From: Charina bottae
Lineage: Eukaryota; Chordata; Lepidosauria; Squamata; Charinaidae
Length of the DNA stretch: 64,000 bases
NCBI GenBank assembly: GCA_023362775.1
Contig: JALMGJ010000060.1
Coordinates: 940,501 to 1,004,500 of the forward strand
Direction: 5' to 3'
Part shown: piece after piece, positions 1 to 11,765 of the stretch
Numbering within the stretch: position 1 is the first letter of the stretch
How the letters are laid out: every line of letters begins with the position of its first letter
Notes under the pieces: generated by a model
Databases searched by the model: none
What the model was told of the DNA's origin: nothing
Seen by the model: the letters and a program-made list of their open reading frames with translations, nothing else
Program-made: the position numbers and the translations under genes

Positions 1-121
1 TAAGAAGCATGACGCATATCTTTAACTGATGGAGTAGCTTTGAGGCAGTAATTGTCCACTTCCCCACTAATAAGGAGGTGGAATAGACAGCTAAATGTGT
101 GCAGGACCTTTCACTTTCAAA

Positions 122-745
<624 letters not shown>

Positions 746-755
746 TTATTACCAC

Positions 756-1884
756 ATTTGTTGTTGTTTATTCATTCAGTCGCTTCCAACTCTTCGTGAC
801 TTCATGGACCAGCCCATGCCAGAGCTTCCTGTCAGCCGTCGCCATCCCCAGCTCCCCCAAGTTCAAGTCCGTCACCTCCAGAATATCATCCATCCATCTT
901 GCCCTTGGTTGGCCCCTCTTCCTTTTGCCTTCCACTTTCCCTAGCATCAGCATCTTCTCCAGGGTATCCTGTCTTCTCATTATGTGGCCAAAGTACTTCA
1001 GTTTTGCCTTTAATATCATTCCCTCAAGTGAGCAGTCTGGCTTTATTCCCTGGAGTATGGACTGGTTTAAGGGGCGTGGTGGCTCAGTGGGTAAGACGCC
1101 AGGGTCGTCGATCAGAAGATCGCAAGTTCGGAGGTTCGAATCCCTAGCCCCGCGTGACGGATTGAGCTCCTGCACTCGCCCCAGCTCTTGCCAACCTAGC
1201 AATTCGAAAGCATGCAAATGCAAGTAGATTAATAGGTACCACTTTGGTGGGTAGGTAACAGCGTTCCGCATGCGTCATGCCAGCCGCGTGATCGTGGAAG
1301 CGTCTTCGGACAACGCTGGCTCTTCGGCTAACAAACGGAGATGAGCACCGGCCCCTAGAGTCGGACACGACTGCACAAATGTGCGGGGGGAACCTCTACC
1401 TCTACTATTGACTGGTTTGATCTTCTTGCAGTCCAAGGCACTCTCAGAATTTTCCTCCAACACCACAGTTCAAAAGCATCTATCTTCCTTCGCTCAGCCT
1501 TCCTTATGGTCCAGCTCAAGCAGCCATGGGTTACTATGGGGAATACCATTGCTTTAACTATGCGGACCTTTGTTGTCAGTCTGATGCCTCTGCTCTTAAC
1601 TATTTTATCGAGATTTGTCATTGCTCTCCTCCCAAGAAGTAAACAACTTCGGATTTCCTGGCTGCAGTCAGCGTCTGCAGTAATCTTTGCACCTAGAAAT
1701 ACAAAGTCTGTCACTGCCTCCACTTTTTCTCCCTCTATTTGCCAGTGATCAATCAAGCTGGTTGCCATAATCTTGTTTTTTTTGAGGTTTAACTGCAACC
1801 CAGCTTTTGCACTTTCTTCTTTCACCTTCCTCATAAGGCTCCTCAGCTCCTCCTCGCTTTCAGCCATCAAAGTGGTATCACATT
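756..1884 (-). mobile_element. BovB LINE (lineage A), 5'-truncated, interrupted by a SINE
   Basis: On the minus strand this is the 3' third of an RTE/BovB LINE, running from just inside the RT YADDTT motif (near 1870) to the 3' end near 756. The 10-bp target duplication TTATTACCAC lies at 746-755 and 1885-1894, showing a 5'-truncated retrotransposition event. A SINE splits it at 1069-1405. The C-terminal coding part is readable in two pieces on either side of the SINE, with substitutions and breaks. It matches the 52.3-55.9 kb copy closely. Confidence 0.9.
1069..1405 (+). mobile_element. Sauria-type SINE (tRNA head, BovB-like tail)
   Basis: It begins with a tRNA-derived head with a recognisable A box (GTGGCTCAGTGG) and B box (GGTTCGAATCC), then a body, then a tail with GAGTCGGACACGACT. 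The sequence inserted into the antisense BovB fragment, leaving TATGGACTGGTTT at 1056-1068 and TATTGACTGGTTT at 1406-1418 (12 of 13 match). The layout is that of the squamate Sauria SINE as I remember it. It is non-coding and depends on LINE machinery. Confidence 0.88.
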
Positions 1885-2129
1885 TTATTACCACGTTTAC
1901 AGTGCTAAAATTATTAGTTAACTTTATGCAAGGAAAGATCTTACATTCTGCCTTCCACATATACATATACTGTAAAGAGCCACAGAGATGATTTCAGAGA
2001 AACTATGCAGTGATGATTACAAAAATATGCTTTAAGCCTGGGAAATGAGGAAAACATTGAAAAGAAGCTCAGACTGTCTTCACCCTAACTCCCTGGGGTA
2101 TTAGAAGGAGGGAAGAGAAAACACAGGCT

Positions 2130-2262
2130 TTCAAGATTCTGTTATTATAGCCTATATCAATTGATGTCAGCCCCACTAGATGACCAGATCATGAAATCAA
2201 CTCCACAGGAATGCTAAAACAACTTTTATTGAGACTGGCTATAGTAGCAGAATCTTGCAAGT
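2130..2262. repeat. Inverted pair of LTR-end-like modules
   Basis: A plus-strand copy of the module CAAGATTCTGTTATTATAGC (about 2131-2158) faces a minus-strand copy (about 2166-2262). The minus-strand copy contains AATAAA (TTTATT on the plus strand) and ends in TGACA. A related module is seen on the plus strand at 57,802-57,892. It looks like the R-U5 end of an LTR; the family is not known to me. Confidence 0.4.
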
Positions 2263-2481
2263 CTGATTGTGTTGTATCTCCTCCTCCTTCTTATAGTTCA
2301 GTGAATTAGGGAGGCTTATGTCTGTTTCTGAATATTTATCTGTCTGTTGTAGACTTAAAATATGTTTCACACAGACACACACATTGCCCTGGTGACAGAT
2401 CTTGAATATCTTCATCAAGGTCAACTTCCTTACTCTATACAATAAGGTATAATTCCAATCAAATTTGTGGAATCTGTTTCC

Positions 2482-2611
2482 TGACCTGGACTACCCTGAA
2501 GGGCTGACATAGAAAATAGGAGGAGGAAGGACTATTAGGTATGTTCACCGCCTTGAGTTATTTATAAAAGTAATAAAGGTGGGATAAAAATTAAATAAAT
2601 AAATAGACACC
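2482..2611 (+). mobile_element. SINE 3' tail fragment
   Basis: It contains the segment ATTAGGTATGTTCACCGCC followed by a TTGAGTTATTTATAAAA-type stretch and an AAATAAATAAATA tail. The same tail is present in reverse at 20,160-20,230, where it belongs to a tRNA-headed SINE. The head is missing here. Confidence 0.6.
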
Positions 2612-3224
2612 CACTTAAAACAGCACCAGGAGGAGTTCAGAATGACTGAAGAACTATTTAAAGGCACTGGTGCTGACAGTTTATATAGGCTAATCACAAC
2701 ATTCAGGCAGGAAAAAGTGACTGATGCTCTCTTCAGTTGTAACCATTTCCCCCCCTTTCCCATTATCCATATTCAGTGTTAAGTGGATTGTGCCAGATTT
2801 TCTACTGAGCACTTAATACAGTGTAAACCCCACACACATATAAAGTAGCAAAATACAAAAAGAAGGGGAAAAAAAGACTTAGAAAAAAAGACTCTAAGCA
2901 AGCTTGAGTTTTAAAAATTACAAAAAGAAAAAAGAACTATATAAAATAAAGCAAATTTAAGAAATGATACTGCTCAATATTTAAACAACGAATTAAATCT
3001 TGACCCATAGAATGGTATTTTTCAGTTTTTCTATTATGTCAACAAAGGTCAATTAACACATTGGAACAAATCTAATATATTGCCAATTGGCAATAAGCTT
3101 TCTAGGGAAATGTGTTAAAAAGTTTTTTTAAAAACAAACAAACATTGGGATACTTTTAAATATTTGGGAGTAATTATTCCAAAATAATTATATAAAAGTT
3201 TTATTTAAGACTGGAACATAATGT
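2612..3224. other. Unassigned AT-rich sequence
   Basis: Low-complexity AT-rich DNA with no coding signal. Part may be eroded L1 sequence continuous with the antisense L1 at 3.2-4.6 kb, but I cannot support that base by base. Confidence 0.4.
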
Positions 3225-4640
3225 AAATTTCAGCCCTTTCAACCACATATTCTCCCATTGATCCATCTGTATATATTATGGCCAAAGTTTTTAGCCCACT
3301 TTATCATATATTCTTTCACTTCTTTTTCTTCTGTCTCATATTTCAGCAAAAGTTTATACAATTTAACAATAACATGGTCATCATTAGTACATAATTCTAT
3401 TTCTAACTGTTGGGGTTTGATAAACCCAGGAATTTACTTCTAGATATAAAGTATACAGAGAGGCTTGATTTCTAGGTAAAAGGTGAAATATTCTGCACAG
3501 TCACCCAATTAGCAGCCATTGTTGTAGGAATGATGTGTCATGTGTGACTCATTCAACAGGTGCTTAGAGTTAGGTTGGGTGTGGTGAATAACGAGAGTGA
3601 CCTATAATGTGATTGGTCAGGTTCACTATATATACAGGGACATTCTCAGTTCCCATTATTCCCATTTTACCTCGTGAAAGCTGTATCGTTGATGGTGTAT
3701 CATTTGTTACTTGTGGAAGTGATCTGTAAATACGTATGTATATAAAGTAAATAGGATATTTGATATAACTTCTGTTTGGAGTCTATTTACTGCATAGTAC
3801 GTGGATCACTGGTGCCTAGGAGAAAGGCAGGCCGCTCCATCTCCGCGCTCCCTCTGACACTAACTCAGTCTTACTTTGTTCAAAACCATAAAATCTTTTA
3901 TCCACTTTAAACCTTTCTGATAATTGAACATAAGAAAACCACTGACATGAATATCCTCCTGTTGTCAAATCTTGTATTCATTTTACAATCCGCTTGAGAA
4001 AATTCTAGTACATTATGGTAGGTTAACCATTTATGTTTACTTATCATTTCTCATCCATAAAAAGCTTCTTGCGCTGACAAAGGTTTCTCAGAAAAAACCT
4101 AAATTTATATTTATTCCACATTCTCAGTATAGCCTGTCTGACATGATTTTTAAAATCTACATTCATCTTAGCTTTATCATACCATAGATATCCATGCTAT
4201 CTAAATCTCGGATCATGACCTTCTAAATCCAATAACCTTCTGTTTCTTAACAACACCCACTCTTTCATCCAAACTAAACAGCAGGCAGCAAAATATAGTT
4301 TCAAATCTGGTAAGCTCAATCCTCCTCTTTCCTTCACATAATGTAGTACCTTATATTTAACTCATGGTTTTTTTCCCTTGCCATAGAAATTTAGATATGT
4401 CCTTCTGCCATTGTTTAAATGGTACATCAGTTATCAAAACAGGTATTGTCTGAAACAAAAGTAAAATTCTAGGTAAAACATTCATCTTAATCACAGAAAT
4501 TCTACCCAACAGTGACAATTGTAATTTGTCCCATCTTGATATAGGAAATTGCCATAATTCTGAGGATATTAATATTTTAGAAGCCAAACCAAAAATTAAC
4601 ACAGGTTGTATCAGCAACGGAAATAACTAACAAAAATAAA
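3225..4640 (-). mobile_element. L1 LINE, ORF2 C-terminal part, degenerate
   Basis: The antisense translation at 4357-4617 reads like L1 ORF2 downstream of the RT core (LGRISVIKMNVLPRILLLF, then FKQWQKDISKFLWQGKK). Nearer the 3' end, 3240-3400 encodes remnants such as KLYKLLLKYET and IKWAKNFGHNI. A second antisense L1 at 37.3-39.4 kb has the same segments in the same order. The copy is full of stops. A solo LTR splits it at 3408-3859. End points are approximate. Confidence 0.78.
3408..3859 (+). mobile_element. Solo LTR of an endogenous retrovirus or LTR retrotransposon
   Basis: A 452-bp segment begins TGTTGGGG and ends CTGACA (TG...CA ends). It is flanked by the 5-bp duplication CTAAC at 3403-3407 and 3860-3864. 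Inside are a reversed CCAAT-like box (GATTGGTCAG, near 3611) and a TATA-like run (TATATATA, near 3627). L1 sequence resumes on both sides, so the LTR inserted into the L1 and the internal region was lost by LTR-LTR recombination. No coding sequence remains. Confidence 0.82.
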
Positions 4641-5990
4641 TATTGATAATTTAGAATAAATAGGAAAAAGGAATTGGAGCACCCAATCTTAGCAAGTCAA
4701 TAGTCTCATACAGTATTCTAAAAGTATTAAAAATGTTTCTTATGATCTTAAGATGAGACCAACTCATAATTTTTTTTTCAGTTTTATTGGATTCTGCTAG
4801 ATTACAAAGTCAGTGAGACTGTACAACGCCACCTGACAATCTGCCCTCACTAAATCTATTTGTAGACTCATATCTGATTTTTCATCTGCCACCCTGAAAG
4901 GATGCTTCATTATTTCATACTTAATAGGAAACATGTCAAAGTCCTTTAACATCCTTTTCATTAAAATGTCATAATATTATAGGAGCTTTGATGCTCATTT
5001 GTCATGTTCCATCCAAGTTTCTCTAAGAATCTTTGCTGGACCATCCTGGTTACATTGCTATTTGCTAGTTCTCTCGACAACATTGGTCTGGGATGCCATC
5101 TTTTCTGTTATCCCTGTAAGAATTTATGGAAGTAGCATTTTAGCCCAGGTTTTGAGAGTGAGAAAGAAGAATCAAGTTCTTCATAAAACTAAGAGTGAGC
5201 TCCAGAATGGAATTTGATAAGGAGCATAGCTTGCTAATTCAGCCTTGTATTATTTGTGACCCCACGTTAAAATTATATTCAAGGTCTGAAGTTTTTTTTC
5301 CCCATGTTGTAGATTATTACTGGTCTCATCTCATAAATAATGACAACCTCTTCAACCTCTCCAGTAAGAAAAGGCCATTTCATGGACGATAACTATTCCA
5401 ATTCTAAATATATTTAAGTCTTGCTAGGTTGATTATATAAAGTTATTAAAGAGAACCCATCATATAATCTAATTCAGTTCAAACCTTTAATGTACATTGG
5501 TGTAAAGTCCACAAGAGTCATCTATTCCAGCATTATGAAACTCTACAATATATTATTTCTTATTCCTATTGTACATTTTAAACATTTATCTTCCCAGTAG
5601 AAGATACTTTCTACCAGTTTAACTTTTTTTCCCCCTATGATTTTATTTTGCTATTTTGTGAGTTAGGTTTTCTAACTGAACCAAAACAAAACAAAACAAA
5701 ACAATTTTAATTTTCTTTGTGCATTATTTCTCTCATGCACATGCACAGTTTAACACATTGTGCAAAATCAAAGAATCTAAAACAGAGGAGGCAAACAACA
5801 CTCATCAGAGAGGGAGCCAAGGAAACCCTTTAGCCTCAGCCTCAAATTTAGACACCTCCTTTGAATTTAAAATTTTCAAATTATGTTTTGCTCTTTTTTA
5901 TTTGTTGTATTTTCTTTCACATCTTCTTATTATAGGTAAGGCCCTCAAAAGCTGGAAGTGGTGTAGGTCTTTCTGGATTTTGGAGATGAT
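4641..5990. other. Unassigned sequence
   Basis: AT-rich, with short ORFs of no recognisable family. There is a small AAAAC-type repeat near 5683-5702. The first 150 bp may be more of the antisense L1. No gene is supported. Confidence 0.4.
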
Positions 5991-6085
5991 CTAGTGGGGA
6001 AGGTCGTGGCAGAGAGGTCAGACTAAATATGATCCCTGGGGAAGGTAATGGCAACCCACCCCAGTATTCTTGCCGTGAAAACTAA

Positions 6086-9000
6086 ATGGATCAGTACAAC
6101 CAGAGATATGTCGGTATACCATCGGAAGATGGGACTCCCAGGTCGGAAGATGGTCAAAATGCTACTGGGGAGGAACAGAGAATACGTTCAACTAGCCCCA
6201 GACGTGATGACGCAGCTAGCTCAAAGCCGAAAGGACGGCTAGCGGCCGACGGTGCTGGTGGTGAACGACGAATCCAATGTTCTAAAGATCAACACACCAT
6301 AGGAACCTGGAATGTAAGATCTATGAGCCAGGGCAAATTGGATGTGGTTATTGGTGAGATGTCAAGATTAAATATAGACATTTTAGGTGTCAGTGAATTG
6401 AAATGGACTGGAATGGGCCACTTCACATCAGATGACCACCAGATCTACTACTGTGGACAAGAGGACCACAGAAGAAATGGAGTAGCCTTCATAATTAATA
6501 ATAAAGTGGCTAAAGCAGTGCTTGGATACAATCCAAAAAACGATAGAATGATCTCAATTCGAATTCAGGGTAAGCCATTTAACATCACAGTGATCCAAAT
6601 ATACGCCCCAACCACAGATGCTGAAGAAGCAGAAGTAGATCAGTTCTATGAGGATCTGCAGCACCTACTGGATAATACACCAAAAAGAGATGTTATTTTC
6701 ATTACAGGAGACTGGAATGCTAAGGTGGGTAGTCAGACGACACCTGGAATTACAGGCAAGCATGGTCTGGGAGAACAAAATGAAGCAGGACATAGGCTGA
6801 TAGAATTTTGCCAAGACAGCTCACTGTGCATAACAAACACTCTCTTCCAACAACCTAAAACATGACTTTATACATGGACTTCACCAGATGGTCGACACCG
6901 AAATCAGATTGACTACATCCTTTGCAGCCAAAGGTGGCGGACATCTATACAGTCGGTAAAAACAAGACCTGGAGCTGACTGTAGTTCAGATCACAAACTT
7001 CTTATTGCAAAATTTAGTATCAGACTAAAGAGAATAGGGAAGACCAACCGATCGGTTAGATATAAGCTCACTAATATTCCTAATGTATATGCAGTGGAGG
7101 TGAAAAATAGATTTAAGAGACTAGATTTAGTAGATAGGGTCCCAGAAGAACTATGGACAGAAGTTCGCAACATTGTTCAGGAGGCGGCAACAAAAAACGT
7201 CCCAAAGAAAAAGAAAACCAAGAAGGCAAGATGGCTGTCTGCTGAGACACTGGAAGTAGCCCAAGAAAGAAGGAAAGCAAAAGGCAACAGTGATAGGGGG
7301 AGATATGGCCAATTAAATGCAAAATTCCAGAGGTTAGCCAGAAGAGATAAGGAATTATTTTTAAACGAGGAATGTGCGGAAGAAGACAATAGAATAGGAA
7401 GGACAAGAGACCTCTTCCAGAAAATTAGAAACATCGGAGGTAAATTCCAGGGAAAAATGGGTATGATCAAAAACAAAGATGGTAAGGACCTAACAGAAGC
7501 AGAAGAGATCAAGAAAAGGTGGCAAGAATATACGGAAGATCTGTATAGGAAGGATAATAATATTGGAGATAGCTTTGACGGTGTGGTCAGTGGTTAGAGC
7601 CAGACATCCTGAAGAGTGAGGTTGAATGGGCCTTAAGAAGCATTGCTAATAACAAGGCAGCAGGAGACGACGGTATCCCAGCTGAACTGTTTAAAATCTT
7701 GCAAGATGATGCTGTCAAGGTGATGCATGCCATATGCCAGCAAATTTGGAAAACACAAGAATGGCCATCAGATTGGAAAAAATCAACTTATATCCCCATA
7801 CCAAAAAAGGGAAGCACTAAAGAATGTTCAAACTATCCAACAGTGGCACTTATTTCACATGCCAGTAAGGTAATGCTCAAGATCTTGCAAGGTAGACTCC
7901 AGCAATTCATGGAGCGAGAATTGCCAGATGTACAAGCTGGGTTTAGAAAAGGCAGAGGAACTAGAGACCAAATTGCCAATATCCGCTGGATAATGGAGAA
8001 AGCCAGGGAATTTCAGAAAAACATCTATTTCTGTTTTATTGACTATTCTAAAGCCTTTGACTGTGTGGATCATAACAAATTGTGGCAAGTTCTTGGTGGT
8101 ATGGGGATACCAAGTCATCTTGTCTGCCTCCTGAGAAATCTGTATAACAACCAAGTAACAACGGTAAGAACAGAGCACGGAACAACGGACTGGTTTAAGA
8201 TTGGGAAAGGAGTACGGCAGGGTTGTATACTCTCACCCTACTTATTCAACCTGTACGCAGAACACATCATGCGACGTGCTGGGCTTGAGGAATCCAAGGC
8301 TGGAGTTAAAATCGCTGGAAGAAACATTAACAATCTCAGATATGCAGATGATACCACTTTGATGGCTGAAAGCAAGGAGGAGTTGAAGAGCCTTATGACG
8401 AAGGTGAAAGAAGAAAGTGCAAAAGCTGGGTTGCAGTTAAACCTCAAAAAAACCAAGATTATGACAATGAGCTTGATTGATGCAAATAGAGGGAGAAAAA
8501 GTGGAGGCAGTGACAGACTTTGTATTTCTAGGCGCAAAGATTACTGCAGACGCTGACTGCAGCCAGGAAATCAGAAGACGTCTACTTCTTGGGAGGAGAG
8601 CAATGGCAAATCTTGATAAAATAGTTAAGAGCAGAGACATCACACTGACAACAAAGGTCCGCATAAGGAGCTTTGGATAAGCTTATTGGATAAGGAGCTA
8701 AACGTTTCCACTGAGAAAATAGAAATCCAGTTGACATGATTCAAGCTACAGACAATTCGACCTGGATGACTGAGAACCTTCATAGACAAAAGGTCCACAT
8801 AGTTAAAGCAATGGTATTCCCTGTAGTAACCTATGGCTGCGAGAGCTGGACCATAAGGAAGGCTGAGCGAAGGAAGATAGATGCTTTTGAACTGTGGTGT
8901 TGGTGGAAAATTCTGAGAGTGCCTTGGACTGCAAAAAGATCAAACCAGTCCATACTCCAGGAAATAAAGCCAGACTGCTCATTTGAGGGAATGATATTAA

Positions 9001-9242
9001 AGGCAAAACTGAAGTACTTTGGCCACATAATGAGAAGACAGGATACCCTGGAGAAGAAGCTGATGCTAGGGAAAGTGGAAGGCAAAAGGAAGAGGGGCCG
9101 ACCAAGGGCAAGATGGATGGATGGTATTCTGGAGGTGACGGACTCAACCATGGGGGAGCTGGGGATGGTGACGGCCGACAGGAAGCTCTGGTGTGGGCTG
9201 GTCCATGAAGTCATGAAGAGTCGGAAACGACTGAACGAATAA
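6086..9242 (+). pseudogene. BovB ORF2 (endonuclease-reverse transcriptase), inactivated
   Basis: The ORF encodes the polyprotein that nicks target DNA and reverse-transcribes LINE RNA. The N-terminal part is an APE-like endonuclease (GTWNVRSM, SELKWTG, GDWNAKVG). The RT follows, with the KAFDCVDHNKLW block, the QGCILSP block and YADD at 8341-8352. Compared with the 52-55.9 kb copy I see a nonsense codon ending the frame at 6865, a 6-base loss near 7377, a one-base loss near 7590, a five-base loss near 8483, and the 123-bp insert at 8666. After the insert the C-terminal part reads to 9242. It cannot make a working protein. Confidence 0.92.
8666..8788 (+). mobile_element. Penelope-like (Neptune-type) 3'-end fragment inside BovB
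   Basis: The insert splits BovB and is flanked by AAAGGTCCGCATA (8653-8665) and AAAGGTCCACATA (8789-8801), 12 of 13 matching. It contains GGATAAGGAGCTAAACGTTT and ends with CTGGATGACTGAGAACCTTC and ATAGACA, an ending I recall from vertebrate Neptune Penelope-like elements. GGATAAG-like sequence occurs twice at its 5' end (8676 and 8687). Related copies lie at 16,340, 24,135, 61,723 and 63,512. Confidence 0.65.
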
Positions 9243-9325
9243 ACAACAAACTAGTGGGGAAGCCATGGTCTTTCAAATATTATTGGATTCAAATTTCCAT
9301 AAACTTCAGCCAGCAGGAGCAATAG

Positions 9326-9450
9326 TTGCTATGCTATGCTATGCTATGCTATGCTATGCTATGCTATGCTGTACTATGCTGTACTATGCTGTACTATGCT
9401 GTACTATGCTGTACTATGCTGTACTATGCTGTACTATGCTGTACTATACT
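9326..9450. repeat. ATGCT pentamer array passing into a GTACTATGCT decamer array
   Basis: About nine ATGCT units (9326-9370) are followed by eight decamers GTACTATGCT at 9371-9450, the last with one change. The decamer is two pentamers, the first changed from ATGCT to GTACT. The array lies just 3' of the BovB copy. Confidence 0.97.
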
Positions 9451-9496
9451 GATTGTACCAATCGAAGAGAACTGTACTGATTGTATTATCATTGTT

Positions 9497-9702
9497 GACT
9501 CCTGGCAACTGCCTGGACAAGTCCTTGCAGTTTTCTTGGCAATATTGCAGAAGTGGTTTGCCCTTGCCTCCTTCCTAGGGCTGAGAGAGAGTGACTGGCC
9601 CAAAGTCATCCAGCCGGGTTTCATGCCTAAGGTGGGACTAGAACTCACAGTCTCATGGTTTCTAGCCTGGTGCCTTAACAACTACACCCAAACTGGCTCT
9701 CT
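9497..9702 (-). mobile_element. tRNA-headed SINE (non-Sauria type)
   Basis: On the minus strand it reads GAGAGCCAGTTTGGGTGTAG, a B-box-like GAGTTCTAGTCCCACC, then a body with TGACTTTGGGCCAGTC and a tail with CTGCAAGGACTTGTCCAGG and GGAGTCAAC. Same family and tail as 23,272-23,500 and 59,000-59,180. Confidence 0.75.
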
Positions 9703-9709
9703 TATATTT

Positions 9710-9789
9710 GTCTTGTCTTGTCTTGTCTTGTCTTGTCTTGTCTTGTCTTGTCTTGTCTTGTCTTGTCTTGTCTTGTCTTGTCTTGTCTT
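9710..9789. repeat. (TCTTG)n pentanucleotide array
   Basis: About 16 perfect TCTTG units. It starts a few bases from the 5' (head) end of the antisense SINE at 9497-9702. Confidence 0.98.
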
Positions 9790-10222
9790 TCAAAGGAATT
9801 TTGCTAGTGACTTCAGACACAGACTGCATACTAAAGGGTCTTTTCTCAGAAATCATGAAGAACAGTTTTACAGTACTTTTACAGCTCTCCTTCTGCTGTT
9901 GCTGTACTATAGGTTTGGCTAGACAGATATAACTGCTTCAGAAACATATTTCATTGTACACAGCAGTAAAACAACTTACTGGTATCCCATTCCACTAACA
10001 CCCCTTCAAGTCACAGCCCACAAAGTATATCCTGAGACAACAGGATCAGTTAGGGTTCTTTAGCTTTTCTTTAACTACAGATAAACCAGAACAAATATGT
10101 TTACATACATTCTGCTTTTCCCTCGCAGACAAGTACCATTCCGTCATCATTCAGGAGGAGGAGAACTCTGATAACCAAAGGATGATGCACACTGCACATG
10201 CCAGGGGCATCTTCAGGGAGGG
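9790..10222. other. Unassigned sequence
   Basis: Ordinary sequence. I see no gene or recognisable element. Confidence 0.4.
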
Positions 10223-10338
10223 ACCAAAAAGTCAACCATGCGATCAAAACTCTTCCCCCTTTTTACATGCAGTGACACACATTAAAAAGGGGAAGAGCTT
10301 CGATCACATGGTTAGAGGTGCCATCTTGACTTTTTTTA
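10223..10338. mobile_element. Palindromic MITE-like element
   Basis: The ends are inverted: AAAAAGTCAA at 10226-10235 and TTGACTTTTT at 10326-10335. The inner arms also pair (GATCAAAACTCTTCCCC against GGGGAAGAGCTTCGATC). It should fold into a long hairpin around TGCAGTGACACAC. Superfamily not determined; no clean target duplication was found. Confidence 0.6.
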
Positions 10339-11303
10339 CCCCCTCCCCCAGATATCTGTGCCACCCACACCCACCCCTGCCAGATAGGATGTATTCCCTC
10401 TTTAGCTTTACATATCTGTACAGCTCATATTTTACATAAATATGCTTTCATTTTTACACATTTGCAATTTGGTCCATTCCTGCATGAGTTTCGGAATTCC
10501 CAAACAATGAAAGCATGAATACCTTTTCATTTCTTCCAGTATAGTCATTTTTAATGCATTTGACCTAAAATAGATAGATTCTCCTGCTGTTTCTCTTAAT
10601 TAGGGGATTGTGCCAAACTTCCCTATACAGTTTTTTTCACATTGTTCCTTAATATCTGTTTAATTTGCAGTATTTTTTAAAACTGCAAATATCAAGACTA
10701 GAAAATGTCAAGACTAGAAAAATACAGATCTCAACCTATTAAAATACAGATCTCAACCTATTAATGTGTCTTCTTTCCCCATAAGCTCAGAAATGCTTGT
10801 TGAATAAGGTTTCACTGAAATATCAACAAAATATTTTCTCACTAGATCCATCTATACCAGTATTTTGCCACAGTTCATTCATTTTATTTCTTTTTCTTAG
10901 AAAGCTCCATCCATGACAATTGCATCTAGCACCAATCAGATTCACAGCTGTAGCTTGTATGGAAAAAGATATTTATATGCTCTTATGTTTTGCACAGAAA
11001 TATAATGAAACACATTGTGACATTCTATGCTCAAATGCATACAATGTTTTCTCATTATAACATCACAGTTCATAGTCATATGACATAGATGCCATTTGAT
11101 TCAGAAGTATTAAATATATTTAAGACCTATTTTAATTCAGTGTGGAGGAACAATATGGGAGGAAACTTTGCCCTTGAACTGAAACTGCACTCGGTGCAGG
11201 GTATAATAAACCAAAAGGACAAGATATGTAATTTCTTTAAATAAATATAATTATTTAATAGCCCACAGAATTAAAAAGTTTAACCATACCCTATGAATTA
11301 TTG

Positions 11304-11304
<1 letters not shown>
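10339..11304. other. Unassigned AT-rich sequence
   Basis: No gene is supported. A 21-bp near-tandem duplication is visible near 10,721-10,765 (AAAATACAGATCTCAACC twice). Confidence 0.4.

Positions 11305-11370
<66 letters not shown>
11305..11370. repeat. (CA)n-(GA)n compound microsatellite
   Basis: About 30 bp of CA units pass directly into about 35 bp of GA units. Confidence 0.97.
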
Positions 11371-11373
<3 letters not shown>

Positions 11374-11695
11374 TATAATAGTACCAAATCCACTATAACA
11401 TAAAAAGGAAAATAGAGACTTTTTAAAAAAATCTAATCTTTTAAATATTCCCTTTAAAATTATTGTGTTACTCTCTACTAGAGTATAGATTAGAAGGCAA
11501 CATGATAGTTTTAAAGGGAATTTTTAAAAGACTAGATTTTTTAAAAGTCTCTTTTTTAAAATCACAATTATATTAGAGTATAGACCAGGTAGACCTCTTT
11601 TGGGGGGTATTCTAATTGAGAAGATATTTTCATTTTTACTAATCTGGTTCTCAAATAAAGGTTTCAAGGTAAGCTGCCCAGAGCCTTGTGAAATT
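11371..11695. other. Unassigned sequence with an internal inverted repeat
   Basis: Around 11,420-11,560 the sequences AAAAAAATCTAATCTTTTAA and TTTAAAGGGAATTTTTAAAA with TAGATTTTTTAAAAG face each other, suggesting a decayed palindromic element. No gene. Confidence 0.35.
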
Positions 11696-11715
11696 GGGTG
11701 GGTGGGTGGGTGGGT

Positions 11716-11762
<47 letters not shown>
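11696..11762. repeat. (GGGT)n-(GA)n compound microsatellite
   Basis: About five GGGT units pass into about 45 bp of GA. The ORF spanning it is a shadow of the repeat. Confidence 0.96.

Positions 11763-11765
<3 letters not shown>

Larger units (their letters stand above)
5991..9262 (+). mobile_element. BovB LINE (lineage A), near full length, broken
   Basis: The target duplication CTAGTGGGGAAG is seen at 5991-6002 and 9251-9262; the left copy overlaps the first bases of the element, so the exact start is ambiguous. It begins within the 5' UTR (GGTCGTGGCAGAGAGG) and ends with GTCGGAAACGACTGAACG and AACAACAAA. The fully preserved copy at 52.3 kb has about 110 extra 5' bases, so this one is slightly 5'-truncated. 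A Penelope-like fragment sits at 8666-8788. Confidence 0.92.

Noticed and set aside
1075..1150. tRNA genes at SINE heads (also near 18,183, 19,035 and 23,280)
   Set aside because: A and B boxes are present, but the sequence does not continue as a tRNA; these are SINE heads.
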